NCBI GenBank assembly: GCA_019751475.1
Contig: JAIENH010000091.1
Location: forward strand, 1 to 6,498
DNA: 6,498 nucleotides
Direction: 5' to 3'
Source of the DNA: Cyclobacteriaceae bacterium
GTDB lineage: Bacteria > Bacteroidota > Bacteroidia > Cytophagales > Cyclobacteriaceae
Shown: positions 1-6,498 of the stretch, piece by piece
Position numbering within the stretch: position 1 is the stretch's first letter
How the letters are laid out: the number at the start of each line of letters is the position of its first letter
The notes under the pieces: generated by a model
Databases searched by the model: none
Told to the model about the DNA's origin: nothing
Seen by the model: the letters and a program-made list of their open reading frames with translations, nothing else
Program-made: the position numbers and the translations under genes

Positions 1-873
1 TACTCCTTCCTATTTCTTACCTCCCTTTTCCGGTCTTATATCATCTTTCTGACGGGTTGTACTTGATATTATTCAAGGCAATTGGTTACCGCAAAGAGGT
101 GGTGCTTCGAAATATTGCCAATTCGTTTCCGGATAAATCGAATGAAGAACATCAAGCCATCACGTGTGCCTTCTACAAGCACCTTTGCGATCTTATCGTT
201 GAGAGCTTGAAGGTTTTTTCCATCTCACAAAAGGAAGTAAGCCAGCGCATGAAAGTGATCAATCCTGAGTTCATTGACCGATTTTATGAACGGGGACAAA
301 ACGTAATCATGGCCGGTGGCCACTACAACAATTGGGAACTCTTCGCGATGGCGATTGATGGAGACATCAAACACAAAGCGGTTGCCATCTACAAGCCCCT
401 CACAAGCCTCTACTTCGATAAAAAGATGAGAGACTCCCGCAGCAAGTATGAGATTGCAAATGATTTCAACAAAGTCTGTTGAAGAAGAATTTAAAAAAGA
501 AAACGCTACGTTGCGAGCCATCATTTTTGGCATCGATCAATCACCTGGTATCGCTAAAAATAGTTACTGGAGCACTTTCCTTAACCAGGAAACAGCGATG
601 CTCTTTGGCACGGAGAAGTATGCGAAGGAATATGATTTTCCTGTACTCTCGGCACGTATTAACAAAGTGAAACGAGGCCACTACACCATTGAGTTTACCG
701 ATGTAATCGAAGAGCCAAGCAAGACGAGTTACGGTGAGATTACTGAGCGCGTCAATCGGATTCTGGAACAAGACATCATTGCTCAGCCAGAATATTGGTT
801 GTGGAGCCACAAACGATGGAAGCACAAGCGACCAGTGGAAGAAACGAGTCTTATAAATTCAGTCAGTAGGTAA
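1..873 (+). pseudogene. Lysophospholipid / lipid A-type acyltransferase (LpxL/HtrB-like), 5' partial and frameshifted
   Basis: This family moves acyl chains onto lipid A or related lysolipids at the inner face of the cytoplasmic membrane. The reading frame is open from base 3 and already reads like the family's N-terminal membrane segment (LPFPVLYHLSDGLYLILF), so the true start lies before the window and the TTG at 57 is internal. The HX4E-type catalytic motif is seen as GGHYNNWE, with His at 321-323 and Glu at 336-338. The frame ends at a TGA at 480-482, but homology continues in the +1 frame from about 448: IDQSP near 529-549, FLNQETAMLFGTEK, then the family's C-terminal YWLWSHKRWKHKRP at 793-834, with a stop at 871-873. 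The two pieces together make one protein of normal length, so the join near 447 is a frameshift, either mutation or sequencing error. Twelve residues follow the conserved end, and the last few lie antisense to a decayed DUF5916 tail. The exact acyl acceptor cannot be told. Confidence 0.85.
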
Positions 874-935
874 GTTTCACCACCAATCGCCCGGTTTTTT
901 GAGTCAGGTTTCTTTGCGAGCCGATCAAATGAATA
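851..935 (-). pseudogene. Decayed C-terminal remnant of a second DUF5916 gene
   Basis: Read on the minus strand, this stretch encodes YSFDRLAKKPDSKNRA, then after one extra base (near 887) LVVKLTY, a TGA stop (863-865) and LNL followed by TAA (851-853). The intact DUF5916 protein encoded at 1695-3941 ends in YSFDQPAQNFNPKNRA and LVVKLTYWLNL. By eye 19 of 27 positions match, the Trp codon TGG has become TGA, and several differences are silent third-base changes. That pattern suggests a paralogue that was once under protein-level selection and later decayed, rather than a recent local copy. Weak similarity may continue to about 970 and then disappears, so the rest of the gene is gone. The remnant overlaps the end of the acyltransferase frame tail-to-tail by 23 bases. 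Confidence 0.8.
853..935 (+). repeat. Imperfect direct repeat, copy 1 (DUF5916 3' end)
   Basis: Copy 1 of an imperfect direct repeat whose second copy is 1697-1778. They align along their whole length with a single one-base gap and roughly three-quarters identity by my hand alignment. Both begin ATAAATTCAG and end near GATCAAANGAATA. Together they bracket the DUF433-DUF5615 gene pair. Confidence 0.75.
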
Positions 936-1018
936 CAAACCATTTGTTTCTGTCTCTCATTCAATCGGATCGTTTGTGTCTAGCCATTGATTTTATAGTA
1001 AAATTTAAAAGAATAAGA

Positions 1019-1026
1019 TAACTTTG
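1019..1026 (+). promoter_or_regulatory. Candidate -7 box (TAACTTTG) ahead of the DUF433 gene
   Basis: TAACTTTG fits the Bacteroidota -7 form TAnnTTTG exactly. It lies only five bases before the ATG at 1032, so transcription would begin at or next to the start codon and the mRNA would have almost no leader. No TTG sits at the usual upstream distance. The nearest, at 987-989, is 29 bases away, which is too far, so the call is tentative. The sequence just upstream (about 991-1018) is very AT-rich. Confidence 0.4.
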
Positions 1027-1031
1027 ACTAC

Positions 1032-1271
1032 ATGAACCCACTGCTTCACCGTATTTCAGTTGATCCAAACGTCTGCTTCGGCAAGCCTTGTATCAAAGGA
1101 CATCGCATTTGGGTGTCCCTTATCTTAGATCTGTTAGCCGGGGGAGACTCTATCGAGCAAGTGCTTGTCAATTACCCACAGCTAAGCCGCGAAGACATCC
1201 TGGCCTGCATTGCCTATGGCGCGGCCATGAGTCGTGAAAACTACGTGGAGTTAGATGAGAAGGCCGCATGA
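1032..1271 (+). CDS. DUF433 family protein, probable antitoxin of a DUF433-DUF5615 pair
   Basis: This 79-residue protein is a full-length member of the DUF433 family, small winged-helix-like proteins often found as the upstream partner of PIN-like toxins. The family pattern is plain: DPNVCFGKPCIKGHRIWV near residues 11-28, LLAGGDSIEQVL near 35-45, then YPQLSREDILACIAYGAA near 49-65. Its stop codon overlaps the start of the next gene (ATGA at 1268-1271), the usual arrangement for a toxin-antitoxin pair made in step. By analogy it would bind and neutralise the downstream protein and might repress its own promoter. Both roles are inferred from family and context. The ATG at 1032 fits the conserved start of the family, and a possible -7 box sits immediately before it. 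Confidence 0.85.
   Translation: MNPLLHRISVDPNVCFGKPCIKGHRIWVSLILDLLAGGDSIEQVLVNYPQLSREDILACIAYGAAMSRENYVELDEKAA
1257..1263 (+). promoter_or_regulatory. Purine-rich ribosome binding site for the DUF5615 gene
   Basis: GAGAAGG lies four bases before the ATG at 1268, inside the end of the DUF433 gene. It is the clearest Shine-Dalgarno-like sequence in the window, while pgi and pfkA have none. With the ATGA overlap it supports translational coupling of the pair. Confidence 0.45.
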
Positions 1272-1642
1272 AAAAAATCAAGCTTGATGAAAATTTCCCT
1301 CCCGCCTTTCTCACTCTTTTCCAAAATGAATTAATTGACGCTTCATCAGTTTATTTACAAAATATTTCAGGGGCAGGTGATGATCTTGTCTATAAAATAT
1401 GCCAGGAAGAAAAGCGTGCTCTTGTCACTTTCGATTTGGATTTCGCTAATATAATCCGTTATCCCGCGCATGAAACTGAAGGTATAATTGTTTGTAGAAT
1501 TCGAAGAAAAATAAACCTCGATTATATTCGAATGCTCTGCCTGACTTTAGTAAAGGTCATTTCAGAAAATGATCTATCTGGCAAACTTTTCATTGTTGAG
1601 GGGAAAAAAGTTCGTATCAGGAAATCAGATGGAAGCGAATGA
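1268..1642 (+). CDS. DUF5615 PIN-like protein, probable toxin of the pair
   Basis: This 124-residue protein belongs to the DUF5615 (Mut7-C-like, PIN-like) family, whose fold is related to that of RNA-cleaving PIN toxins. Visible marks are the N-terminal LDENFPP (Asp7, Glu8, Asn9), a GAGDDLVY segment (Asp38, Asp39) and the core ALVTFDLDFANI (Asp56, Asp58), followed by GIIVCRI. These acidic residues match those expected to hold a metal ion in PIN-like enzymes, so the site looks intact. The ATG overlaps the DUF433 stop, so the two are cotranscribed. The gene is visibly more AT-rich than its neighbours, which may point to horizontal arrival. RNA cleavage and toxicity are inferred from the family; activity of DUF5615 proteins is not well established as far as I know. 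Confidence 0.85.
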   Translation: MKKIKLDENFPPAFLTLFQNELIDASSVYLQNISGAGDDLVYKICQEEKRALVTFDLDFANIIRYPAHETEGIIVCRIRRKINLDYIRMLCLTLVKVISENDLSGKLFIVEGKKVRIRKSDGSE

Positions 1643-1650
1643 TCTACTAG

Positions 1651-1675
1651 AATATTAATATTTGGAATTATCCAA
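1651..1675. terminator. Weak stem-loop between convergent genes
   Basis: The 52-base gap between the DUF5615 gene and the end of the DUF5916 gene holds the palindrome AATATTAATATT (1651-1662) and the short hairpin TTGGA-ATTA-TCCAA (1662-1675). The stem is only five pairs, AT-rich, and lacks a T-run on either strand. It could slow transcription from both sides, but it is not a convincing intrinsic terminator. Confidence 0.2.
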
Positions 1676-1694
1676 TCTGTTCTCGAATAAGGAA

Positions 1695-3941
1695 TCATAA
1701 ATTCAGCCAGTACGTAAGCTTCACCACAAGCGCCCGGTTCTTAGGGTTAAAATTTTGCGCGGGCTGATCAAACGAATAGTAGTAGTTATCGGTGTAAACA
1801 ATGAACAGATCAGACACCGGCTTAAACCTCCATTGAAAACGGGTGTTGATATTCATGTTGCGAAACTGACTGTTATACTGAAAGAACGATGTGAAGAAAA
1901 CCGTTCGCGTCAATGTGAGATCAATACGTGGGCCAATGAGATAAATGTCGGCTGTTTTGTATGGTTCCGGCAATGCTATGCGATTATAGTTCATATCAAG
2001 TGAAAATACTCCATACGGCTGCCACCGGTAATTGACACTGGCTTGCACATTGGTGCGCATGCCGTTAAAGTATTGACCATACAATCCACCAAGTGTGTAG
2101 GTAAGATACTTCCGTGGATCGGATTGATAATTGATCGACCCCAGCGTGTATTTGTAATCAGTTAATGAAGGAAGTTTCACTGCGTTTTCTTCGGCCGGTG
2201 AATTGGTGGGGTCAAAATCAAAAAATAAAAATGTGTAGGTGTGCTGAAGCTGAATGTTCATAGTAGCCTGGCTTTGCCACCGCATTTGGTAGGATGGTGT
2301 GAACTGATAATCCGTGCGACCGTACACATCGTCCCACACGTAAAACATATCGAAGCCCGGCCCATGGCTGTTAATCTTTGAATTTTTAGGATACCACGTA
2401 TATCCGCCTGAAGGCGAAATGCGCTTGTAGCCTCTCCGCGGTACATAGCCAGCCGCAGGATTGTAATTCTGCCCGATGATCTGGTGAAACCAATTGAGGT
2501 TCAGCGCCTGCGTGTTGTACTGAAAGCTGTAGCCATGAGCAAAGTCTTTTCCAGGGTTATCAGGAGTGAATTGTTTGTGCAAAAAAATATTTCCCGTGTA
2601 CTTGTTATTTTTAAAGCTATAGTTGTAGTCAACGCCCGCCACGCGGTTGAACTTATAGCCTTCCACGCGCACTTCACCCGAATCATTCTTAAACTCCTGA
2701 CGATTGACCAGAAACGCACGGACGTTGGAATTGGTACCCAGGCGTCTTTGTCCCGTGGCAACAGTATAATTGTAAGAAGGTATCGAAGATTCGGGCACTT
2801 CACCGGTCTGCATATTTAAAATTCCAATTCGATATTGTTTATTAATGTTACCACTGAGGCGGGCACCAAACAGAATTTTGTTCTGAATATTTGAGCCTGT
2901 GTTCGGGTCGCGGGCCACCCCAATCCTTCGCGAAAAAAATGGTCTTGCAAATGGATGACCATACGATGAAAACAAATCTGCATTTTCCAAAAAAAATTGC
3001 CTTCGTTCGGGAAAGAAGATTTCAAACCTATCAAGATTAGTCACCTGGCGGTCAACTTCTACTTGTGAAAAATCAGGGTTGGCGGTAAGATCAAGATTAA
3101 GCGAGGAAGAAATAGCGACTTTCGCGTCACCGCCAAAGGATGTGCCCGACTTGGATGGCGTATCCTTAATAAAATCTTTGGATGTATTACCTGCCATGTA
3201 TGGAATAATCGAGATGTTTGGGCCGGGATGTTTAAGTGGTTGATCCCACAGCATCTCGCCTGTGTAGTTAAGATTTCCTGGTTCGAAAAAGCGAGGTGTT
3301 CGTGGCCATATAGCTCGCTCATTTTCTTTGCTGTCCTGGCGATAAAGCTTCACATTCCAGCGGGTGGAGCCTGCTTTGAATCGAATCGTTGTAAAAGGAA
3401 TGGCCCACTCGGCCGTCCAGTAGCCATCATGTACTTTCACCGCGCTGTACCACTTATTGTCCCACGACAAGTCGAGGTCAGTTGATTGCAAGTAGCCGTT
3501 TGAGATCAAACCTTCACGCTGCACCCCAGCTGGGCTAAGGCCGAAAAAGAAAGCATTGGTTACATCCTGAAACGGATCCAAAATGATTGATAAACCATCA
3601 AGACCCGGACCGCGAAAATCTCTTCGCAGCGATGAGACTACATAGCCGCCCTTCCTGTTATCATAAGCCATAGCACTGAAATACAGGAAGTTATCGTCAT
3701 AGGTGGCCCTGAATTCTGTTCTTACTTTCGAAGCACTGGTGTCGTAAGGAAATTGTTGTATCAGCTCACTAACTACAGCCGCTGATGCCCAAGATTTCTC
3801 ATCTACCACTCCGTCCAGTTTGATCACATCCTGGGCCCTGGCGATGGTAAATGAAGGACGGTCTTTCGGGGGAATCGAGTAGGCCAACTGAGCGATCGCT
3901 ACCATCACCCACACAAAAAAAGTCCCGGCATACTTCGACAT
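1695..3941 (-). CDS. DUF5916 outer-membrane protein with CBM9-like N-terminal domain
   Basis: With the start chosen here the protein has 748 residues. Residues 1-22 form a signal peptide (basic start, hydrophobic FFVWVMVAIA, likely cut after AYS). A Met 24 codons upstream (4013) would place extra residues before the signal peptide and run across the pgi promoter, so I reject it. Residues about 28-200 resemble a CBM9-like carbohydrate-binding fold (KLDGVVDEKSW, NFLYFSAMAYD, GYWTAEWAIPF). From about 240 to the end is the DUF5916 region, marked by NPDFSQVEVDRQVTNL (288-303) and FPERRQFFLEN (310-320), then many alternating aromatic strands and a C-terminal LVVKLTYWLNL like the closing strand of an outer-membrane barrel. 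Its function and substrate are unknown; carbohydrate binding is only suggested by the fold. It runs divergently from pgi with 110 bases between the starts. Confidence 0.9.
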   Translation of the reverse strand: MSKYAGTFFVWVMVAIAQLAYSIPPKDRPSFTIARAQDVIKLDGVVDEKSWASAAVVSELIQQFPYDTSASKVRTEFRATYDDNFLYFSAMAYDNRKGGYVVSSLRRDFRGPGLDGLSIILDPFQDVTNAFFFGLSPAGVQREGLISNGYLQSTDLDLSWDNKWYSAVKVHDGYWTAEWAIPFTTIRFKAGSTRWNVKLYRQDSKENERAIWPRTPRFFEPGNLNYTGEMLWDQPLKHPGPNISIIPYMAGNTSKDFIKDTPSKSGTSFGGDAKVAISSSLNLDLTANPDFSQVEVDRQVTNLDRFEIFFPERRQFFLENADLFSSYGHPFARPFFSRRIGVARDPNTGSNIQNKILFGARLSGNINKQYRIGILNMQTGEVPESSIPSYNYTVATGQRRLGTNSNVRAFLVNRQEFKNDSGEVRVEGYKFNRVAGVDYNYSFKNNKYTGNIFLHKQFTPDNPGKDFAHGYSFQYNTQALNLNWFHQIIGQNYNPAAGYVPRRGYKRISPSGGYTWYPKNSKINSHGPGFDMFYVWDDVYGRTDYQFTPSYQMRWQSQATMNIQLQHTYTFLFFDFDPTNSPAEENAVKLPSLTDYKYTLGSINYQSDPRKYLTYTLGGLYGQYFNGMRTNVQASVNYRWQPYGVFSLDMNYNRIALPEPYKTADIYLIGPRIDLTLTRTVFFTSFFQYNSQFRNMNINTRFQWRFKPVSDLFIVYTDNYYYSFDQPAQNFNPKNRALVVKLTYWLNL
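1697..1778 (+). repeat. Imperfect direct repeat, copy 2 (3' end of the intact DUF5916 gene)
   Basis: This is the partner of the repeat at 853-935, here forming the functional C-terminal codons of the intact DUF5916 gene on the minus strand. It is one base shorter than copy 1, which carries the frameshifting extra base. Confidence 0.75.
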
Positions 3942-4005
3942 TCTACAAAGGAATGCAATGGTGAGATTTACATAAACAAAATTTGATGAGCGGAAAAATA
4001 ACCTG

Positions 4006-4034
4006 CTTGTCATTCAATCGCTTTGTTATTTTTG
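4006..4034 (+). promoter_or_regulatory. Probable pgi promoter (TTG-N18-TAnnTTTG)
   Basis: TTG at 4006-4008, an 18-base spacer and TATTTTTG at 4027-4034 fit the Bacteroidota -33/-7 promoter form. Transcription would begin near 4040, about a dozen bases before the ATG at 4052. This supports the 4052 start over the upstream in-frame ATG at 3983, which would lie before the promoter. Confidence 0.6.
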
Positions 4035-4051
4035 TCAATAATAGCATTACT

Positions 4052-5701
4052 ATGTTACCAACCGTAAATCCACTTGATACCCGCGCCTGGGCGCGACTTA
4101 ACCTTCATTACCTGGAGATGCAGGCGGCTCACATGCGTCAACTCTTTGAAGAAGACCCTGATCGTTTTAAAAAGTTTCATTTATTGTTTGAAGATGTGCT
4201 GATTGATTTTTCTAAAAACATCATCACGGAAGACACACTCAAACATTTAGTTGAACTGGCAGAAGAATGTCAACTGAAAGATGCCATCGAATCCATGTTT
4301 CGTGGTCAGCGCATCAACCAAACAGAAAACAGGCCGGTGCTTCATGTGGCTCTGCGCAACCGCAGCAACCAACCTATTACAATTATGGGTGATGACGTAA
4401 TGCCGGAAGTGAATAAAGTATTGGAGCAGGTAAAATCATTTTCTTCACGTCTGCTGGAAGGCAGTTGGAAAGGTTATTCCGGAAAGGCCATAACGGACAT
4501 CGTTAACATCGGCATTGGTGGCTCAGACCTTGGTCCCTTGATGGTGACAGAAGCACTCCGGCCCTATCACAAAAGTATCCATCCGCATTTTGTTTCAAAT
4601 GTTGATGGCACCCACCTCGCGGAGACTGTCAAAGGTCTTAACCCAGAGACAACCTTGTTTATCATCGCCTCCAAAACATTTACTACTCAGGAGACCATGA
4701 CCAACGCGGAGTCAGCAAAGAAGTGGTTTCAAGAAAAGACAAATGGCCAGGGTGATGTAGCCAAACACTTTGTGGCAGTATCAACAAACGAGAAAGCTGT
4801 AAAGGCATTTGGCATTGATGCAGAGAACATGTTTGTATTTTGGGATTGGGTAGGTGGCCGATATTCACTCTGGTCGTCCATCGGCTTGTCTATTGCCTGC
4901 ACCCTTGGTTACGACAACTTTGTGCAACTGCTGGAAGGCGCTCACGCGATGGACACTCATTTTAAAAATGAACCATTCAAAAAAAACATTCCAGTCGTGC
5001 TGGCCTTGATTGGGGTTTGGTACAACAATTATTTTGACGCTCAAAGCGAAGCCATTCTTCCCTATGATCAATACCTTCACCGGTTTGCGGCTTACTTTCA
5101 GCAAGGCAATATGGAAAGCAATGGAAAGTCAGTAGATCGAAACGGACAGCCTGTAATGTATCAAACAGGTCCAGTCATTTGGGGCGAACCCGGCACCAAC
5201 GGTCAGCATGCATTCTACCAACTCATTCATCAAGGAACCAAAGTAATCCCCTGTGATTTTATGGCGCCTGCCGTTAGCCATAATCCCATTGGAGATCATC
5301 ATCAAAAATTGTTGTCTAATTTCTTCGCTCAGACGGAAGCACTCATGGCCGGCAAAACCGAAGAAGAAGTGCGTGAAGAACTAAAGAAGCAAGGCATGAG
5401 CGATGAAGAGATTTCATTTCATGTTCCCTTCAGGGTCTTTAACGGAAACAAACCAAGCAACTCAATCTTATTCAAGCAACTTACTCCCCGCACGTTGGGC
5501 AGCCTCATTGCCATGTACGAGCACAAGATTTTTGTGCAAGGCGTAATCTGGAACATCTTTAGCTTCGACCAGTGGGGTGTTGAATTAGGAAAGGTGCTGG
5601 CCAAAAAAATTCTTCCTGAGCTTAGTGACCAGGCACCTGTTACGAGCCATGACTCCTCTACCAACGGCCTGATCAACTATTTCAAACGTTTGAAAGAGTA
5701 A
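4052..5701 (+). CDS. pgi: Glucose-6-phosphate isomerase
   Basis: This cytoplasmic enzyme interconverts glucose-6-phosphate and fructose-6-phosphate in glycolysis and gluconeogenesis. From the ATG at 4052 it has 549 residues, the same length as E. coli Pgi as I recall that sequence, and it aligns without visible gaps. The catalytic residues fall at the E. coli numbers: Glu355 in QGNMESNGK, His386 in [10 protein letters not shown] and Lys514 in QWGVELGK. The sugar-phosphate-binding segments [11 protein letters not shown] (152-162) and [12 protein letters not shown] (207-218) and the family signature [14 protein letters not shown] (265-278) are intact. The frame is open back to an ATG at 3983, but those 23 extra residues resemble nothing in the family and cover the promoter. 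No Shine-Dalgarno is evident. pfkA, the next glycolytic step, follows after 59 bases. Confidence 0.97.
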   Translation: MLPTVNPLDTRAWARLNLHYLEMQAAHMRQLFEEDPDRFKKFHLLFEDVLIDFSKNIITEDTLKHLVELAEECQLKDAIESMFRGQRINQTENRPVLHVALRNRSNQPITIMGDDVMPEVNKVLEQVKSFSSRLLEGSWKGYSGKAITDIVNIGIGGSDLGPLMVTEALRPYHKSIHPHFVSNVDGTHLAETVKGLNPETTLFIIASKTFTTQETMTNAESAKKWFQEKTNGQGDVAKHFVAVSTNEKAVKAFGIDAENMFVFWDWVGGRYSLWSSIGLSIACTLGYDNFVQLLEGAHAMDTHFKNEPFKKNIPVVLALIGVWYNNYFDAQSEAILPYDQYLHRFAAYFQQGNMESNGKSVDRNGQPVMYQTGPVIWGEPGTNGQHAFYQLIHQGTKVIPCDFMAPAVSHNPIGDHHQKLLSNFFAQTEALMAGKTEEEVREELKKQGMSDEEISFHVPFRVFNGNKPSNSILFKQLTPRTLGSLIAMYEHKIFVQGVIWNIFSFDQWGVELGKVLAKKILPELSDQAPVTSHDSSTNGLINYFKRLKE

Positions 5702-5716
5702 GCCATTTATAAATCA

Positions 5717-5746
5717 TTGAAATACCTTAGTTCTGCGCTATTTTTG
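5717..5746 (+). promoter_or_regulatory. Probable pfkA promoter (TTG-N19-TAnnTTTG)
   Basis: TTG at 5717-5719, a 19-base spacer and TATTTTTG at 5739-5746 match the Bacteroidota promoter form; the eight-base -7 box is identical to that ahead of pgi. Start of transcription is expected near 5753, giving a leader of about eight bases before the TTG start codon at 5761. It lies in the 59-base gap after pgi, where I see no terminator hairpin, so readthrough from pgi is also possible. Confidence 0.55.
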
Positions 5747-5760
5747 GCCAGTTTTACATT

Positions 5761-6498
5761 TTGAGCAACAACAAAATTTCCAAGATTGGCGTCTTCACTT
5801 CGGGTGGAGATGCTCCGGGCATGAATGCCGCGATACGCGCTGTCGTGCGCGGCACTACCTACTACCTGAAAGAAGTTTTTGGTATCATCCGTGGATATGA
5901 GGGCATGATTGACGGTGAAATCGTCAAACTCGGGCCCCGCTCGGTCGGCAATATTATCCAGCGTGGAGGAACCATCTTAAAGTCAGCACGTAGTGAAGCT
6001 TTTCGCACGAAAGAAGGGCGCGCCAAAGCTGTAGAGAATCTGAAGAAGCATGGCATCGATTCGCTAGTGGCAATTGGTGGTGATGGTACTTTCACAGGAT
6101 TGCACATCCTTTATCAGGAGTACGGCATTCCGTCCATTTGCATACCTGGCACCATTGACAATGACATTGCTGGAACAGACTATACCATTGGCTACGATAC
6201 GGCTACCAATACTGCTGTAGAAGCCATTGACCGTATTCGCGATACGGCACTTTCACACAACCGGCTCTTCTTCATTGAAGTGATGGGTCGGCACTCTGGC
6301 TACATCGCCATCAATAGTGCGATTGCCGGTGGTGCCGTAGCTGTTGTGATACCAGAAGAGAAACTTTCGTTTGATGAACTTTATGCCTTGCTGGAGCAAA
6401 GCGGCAAAGCCAATAAGAAATCAAGTTTGATTGTGGTAGCCGAAGGGTCAACCATTGGTGGAGCAAATGAATTAGCCCGCATGGTGGCTGAGCGCTCC
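5761..6498 (+). CDS. pfkA: ATP-dependent 6-phosphofructokinase, 3' partial
   Basis: This enzyme phosphorylates fructose-6-phosphate to fructose-1,6-bisphosphate, the committing step of glycolysis. The 246 codons visible run off the window edge; the family is usually about 320 residues. Seen in order: the nucleotide-binding loop TSGGDAPGMNAAIR (13-26), GGDGT (106-110), PGTIDND (129-135) with the likely catalytic base Asp133, AIDRIRDT near 155-162 and the substrate-binding MGRHSG (175-180). Gly in GGDGT and Gly before TIDND are the ATP-type residues; PPi-dependent enzymes typically have Asp and Lys there. The start must be TTG at 5761: an in-frame TAG lies at 5728-5730, no ATG or GTG falls between it and the conserved core, and the next in-frame ATG (5821) is inside the nucleotide loop. 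Confidence 0.95.
   Translation, partial: MSNNKISKIGVFTSGGDAPGMNAAIRAVVRGTTYYLKEVFGIIRGYEGMIDGEIVKLGPRSVGNIIQRGGTILKSARSEAFRTKEGRAKAVENLKKHGIDSLVAIGGDGTFTGLHILYQEYGIPSICIPGTIDNDIAGTDYTIGYDTATNTAVEAIDRIRDTALSHNRLFFIEVMGRHSGYIAINSAIAGGAVAVVIPEEKLSFDELYALLEQSGKANKKSSLIVVAEGSTIGGANELARMVAERS

Noticed and set aside
415..482. Programmed ribosomal frameshifting joining the two acyltransferase frames
   Set aside because: The A-run near 420-425 has only five A's and sits upstream of the junction. A dnaX-like slip would be -1, but the downstream frame needs +1. No stimulatory structure is apparent.
2484..3485. Plus- and minus-strand open frames of 70-110 codons inside the DUF5916 gene
   Set aside because: They are shadow frames with no recognisable family features, and the DUF5916 frame explains the coding signal.
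3946..3953. Minus-strand -7 box for the DUF5916 gene (TTCCTTTG)
   Set aside because: It deviates from TAnnTTTG at the second base, and the nearest upstream TTTG is 23 bases away. It is too weak to list as a promoter.
3942..4013. DUF5916 start at the upstream Met (4013, minus strand)
   Set aside because: It would put 24 residues before an otherwise normal signal peptide and run into the pgi promoter region.
3983..4051. Longer pgi reading frame beginning at the ATG at 3983
   Set aside because: The extra 23 residues have no counterpart in the Pgi family and overlap the probable promoter. The 549-residue form aligns end to end with E. coli Pgi.
5862..6107. Minus-strand open frame of 81 codons inside pfkA
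   Set aside because: It lies wholly antisense to conserved PfkA sequence and has no family resemblance of its own.
1..6498. CRISPR arrays, tRNA or rRNA genes, and insertion sequence ends
   Set aside because: I looked on both strands and found no regularly spaced repeats, no tRNA- or rRNA-like segments, and no transposase or terminal inverted repeats.

Overview
The window reads as a chromosomal segment of a Bacteroidota bacterium, most likely Cytophagales-like. This rests on three things: matches to the Bacteroidota promoter form (TTG, about 18-19 bases, then TAnnTTTG) ahead of pgi and pfkA, an absence of strong Shine-Dalgarno sequences at most starts, and an outer-membrane DUF5916 protein of a kind common in that phylum. 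The order-level placement is inference.

Layout, left to right. (1) 1-873 (+): the 3' part of a lysophospholipid / lipid A-type acyltransferase gene, entering from outside the window and broken by a frameshift near 447. (2) 851 to about 935 (-): the decayed C-terminal end of a second DUF5916 gene, overlapping the acyltransferase tail and carrying one stop and one frameshift. (3) 1032-1642 (+): a translationally coupled DUF433-DUF5615 pair with the architecture of a type II toxin-antitoxin-like module. (4) 1695-3941 (-): an intact DUF5916 gene with a signal peptide, a CBM9-like N-terminal domain and a predicted outer-membrane barrel. (5) 4052-5701 (+): pgi, glucose-6-phosphate isomerase, complete at 549 residues. 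(6) 5761-end (+): pfkA, ATP-type 6-phosphofructokinase, with a TTG start and cut by the window edge.

pgi and pfkA encode consecutive steps of upper glycolysis (glucose-6-phosphate to fructose-6-phosphate to fructose-1,6-bisphosphate), and each appears to have its own promoter. The left half shows rearrangement and decay. The DUF433-DUF5615 module lies between two related DUF5916 3' ends, which form an imperfect direct repeat of about 83 bp, and the neighbouring acyltransferase is frameshifted. I see no clearly new system. The most unusual part is this scarred 850-1780 interval. No stretch over 300 bases lacks a gene.
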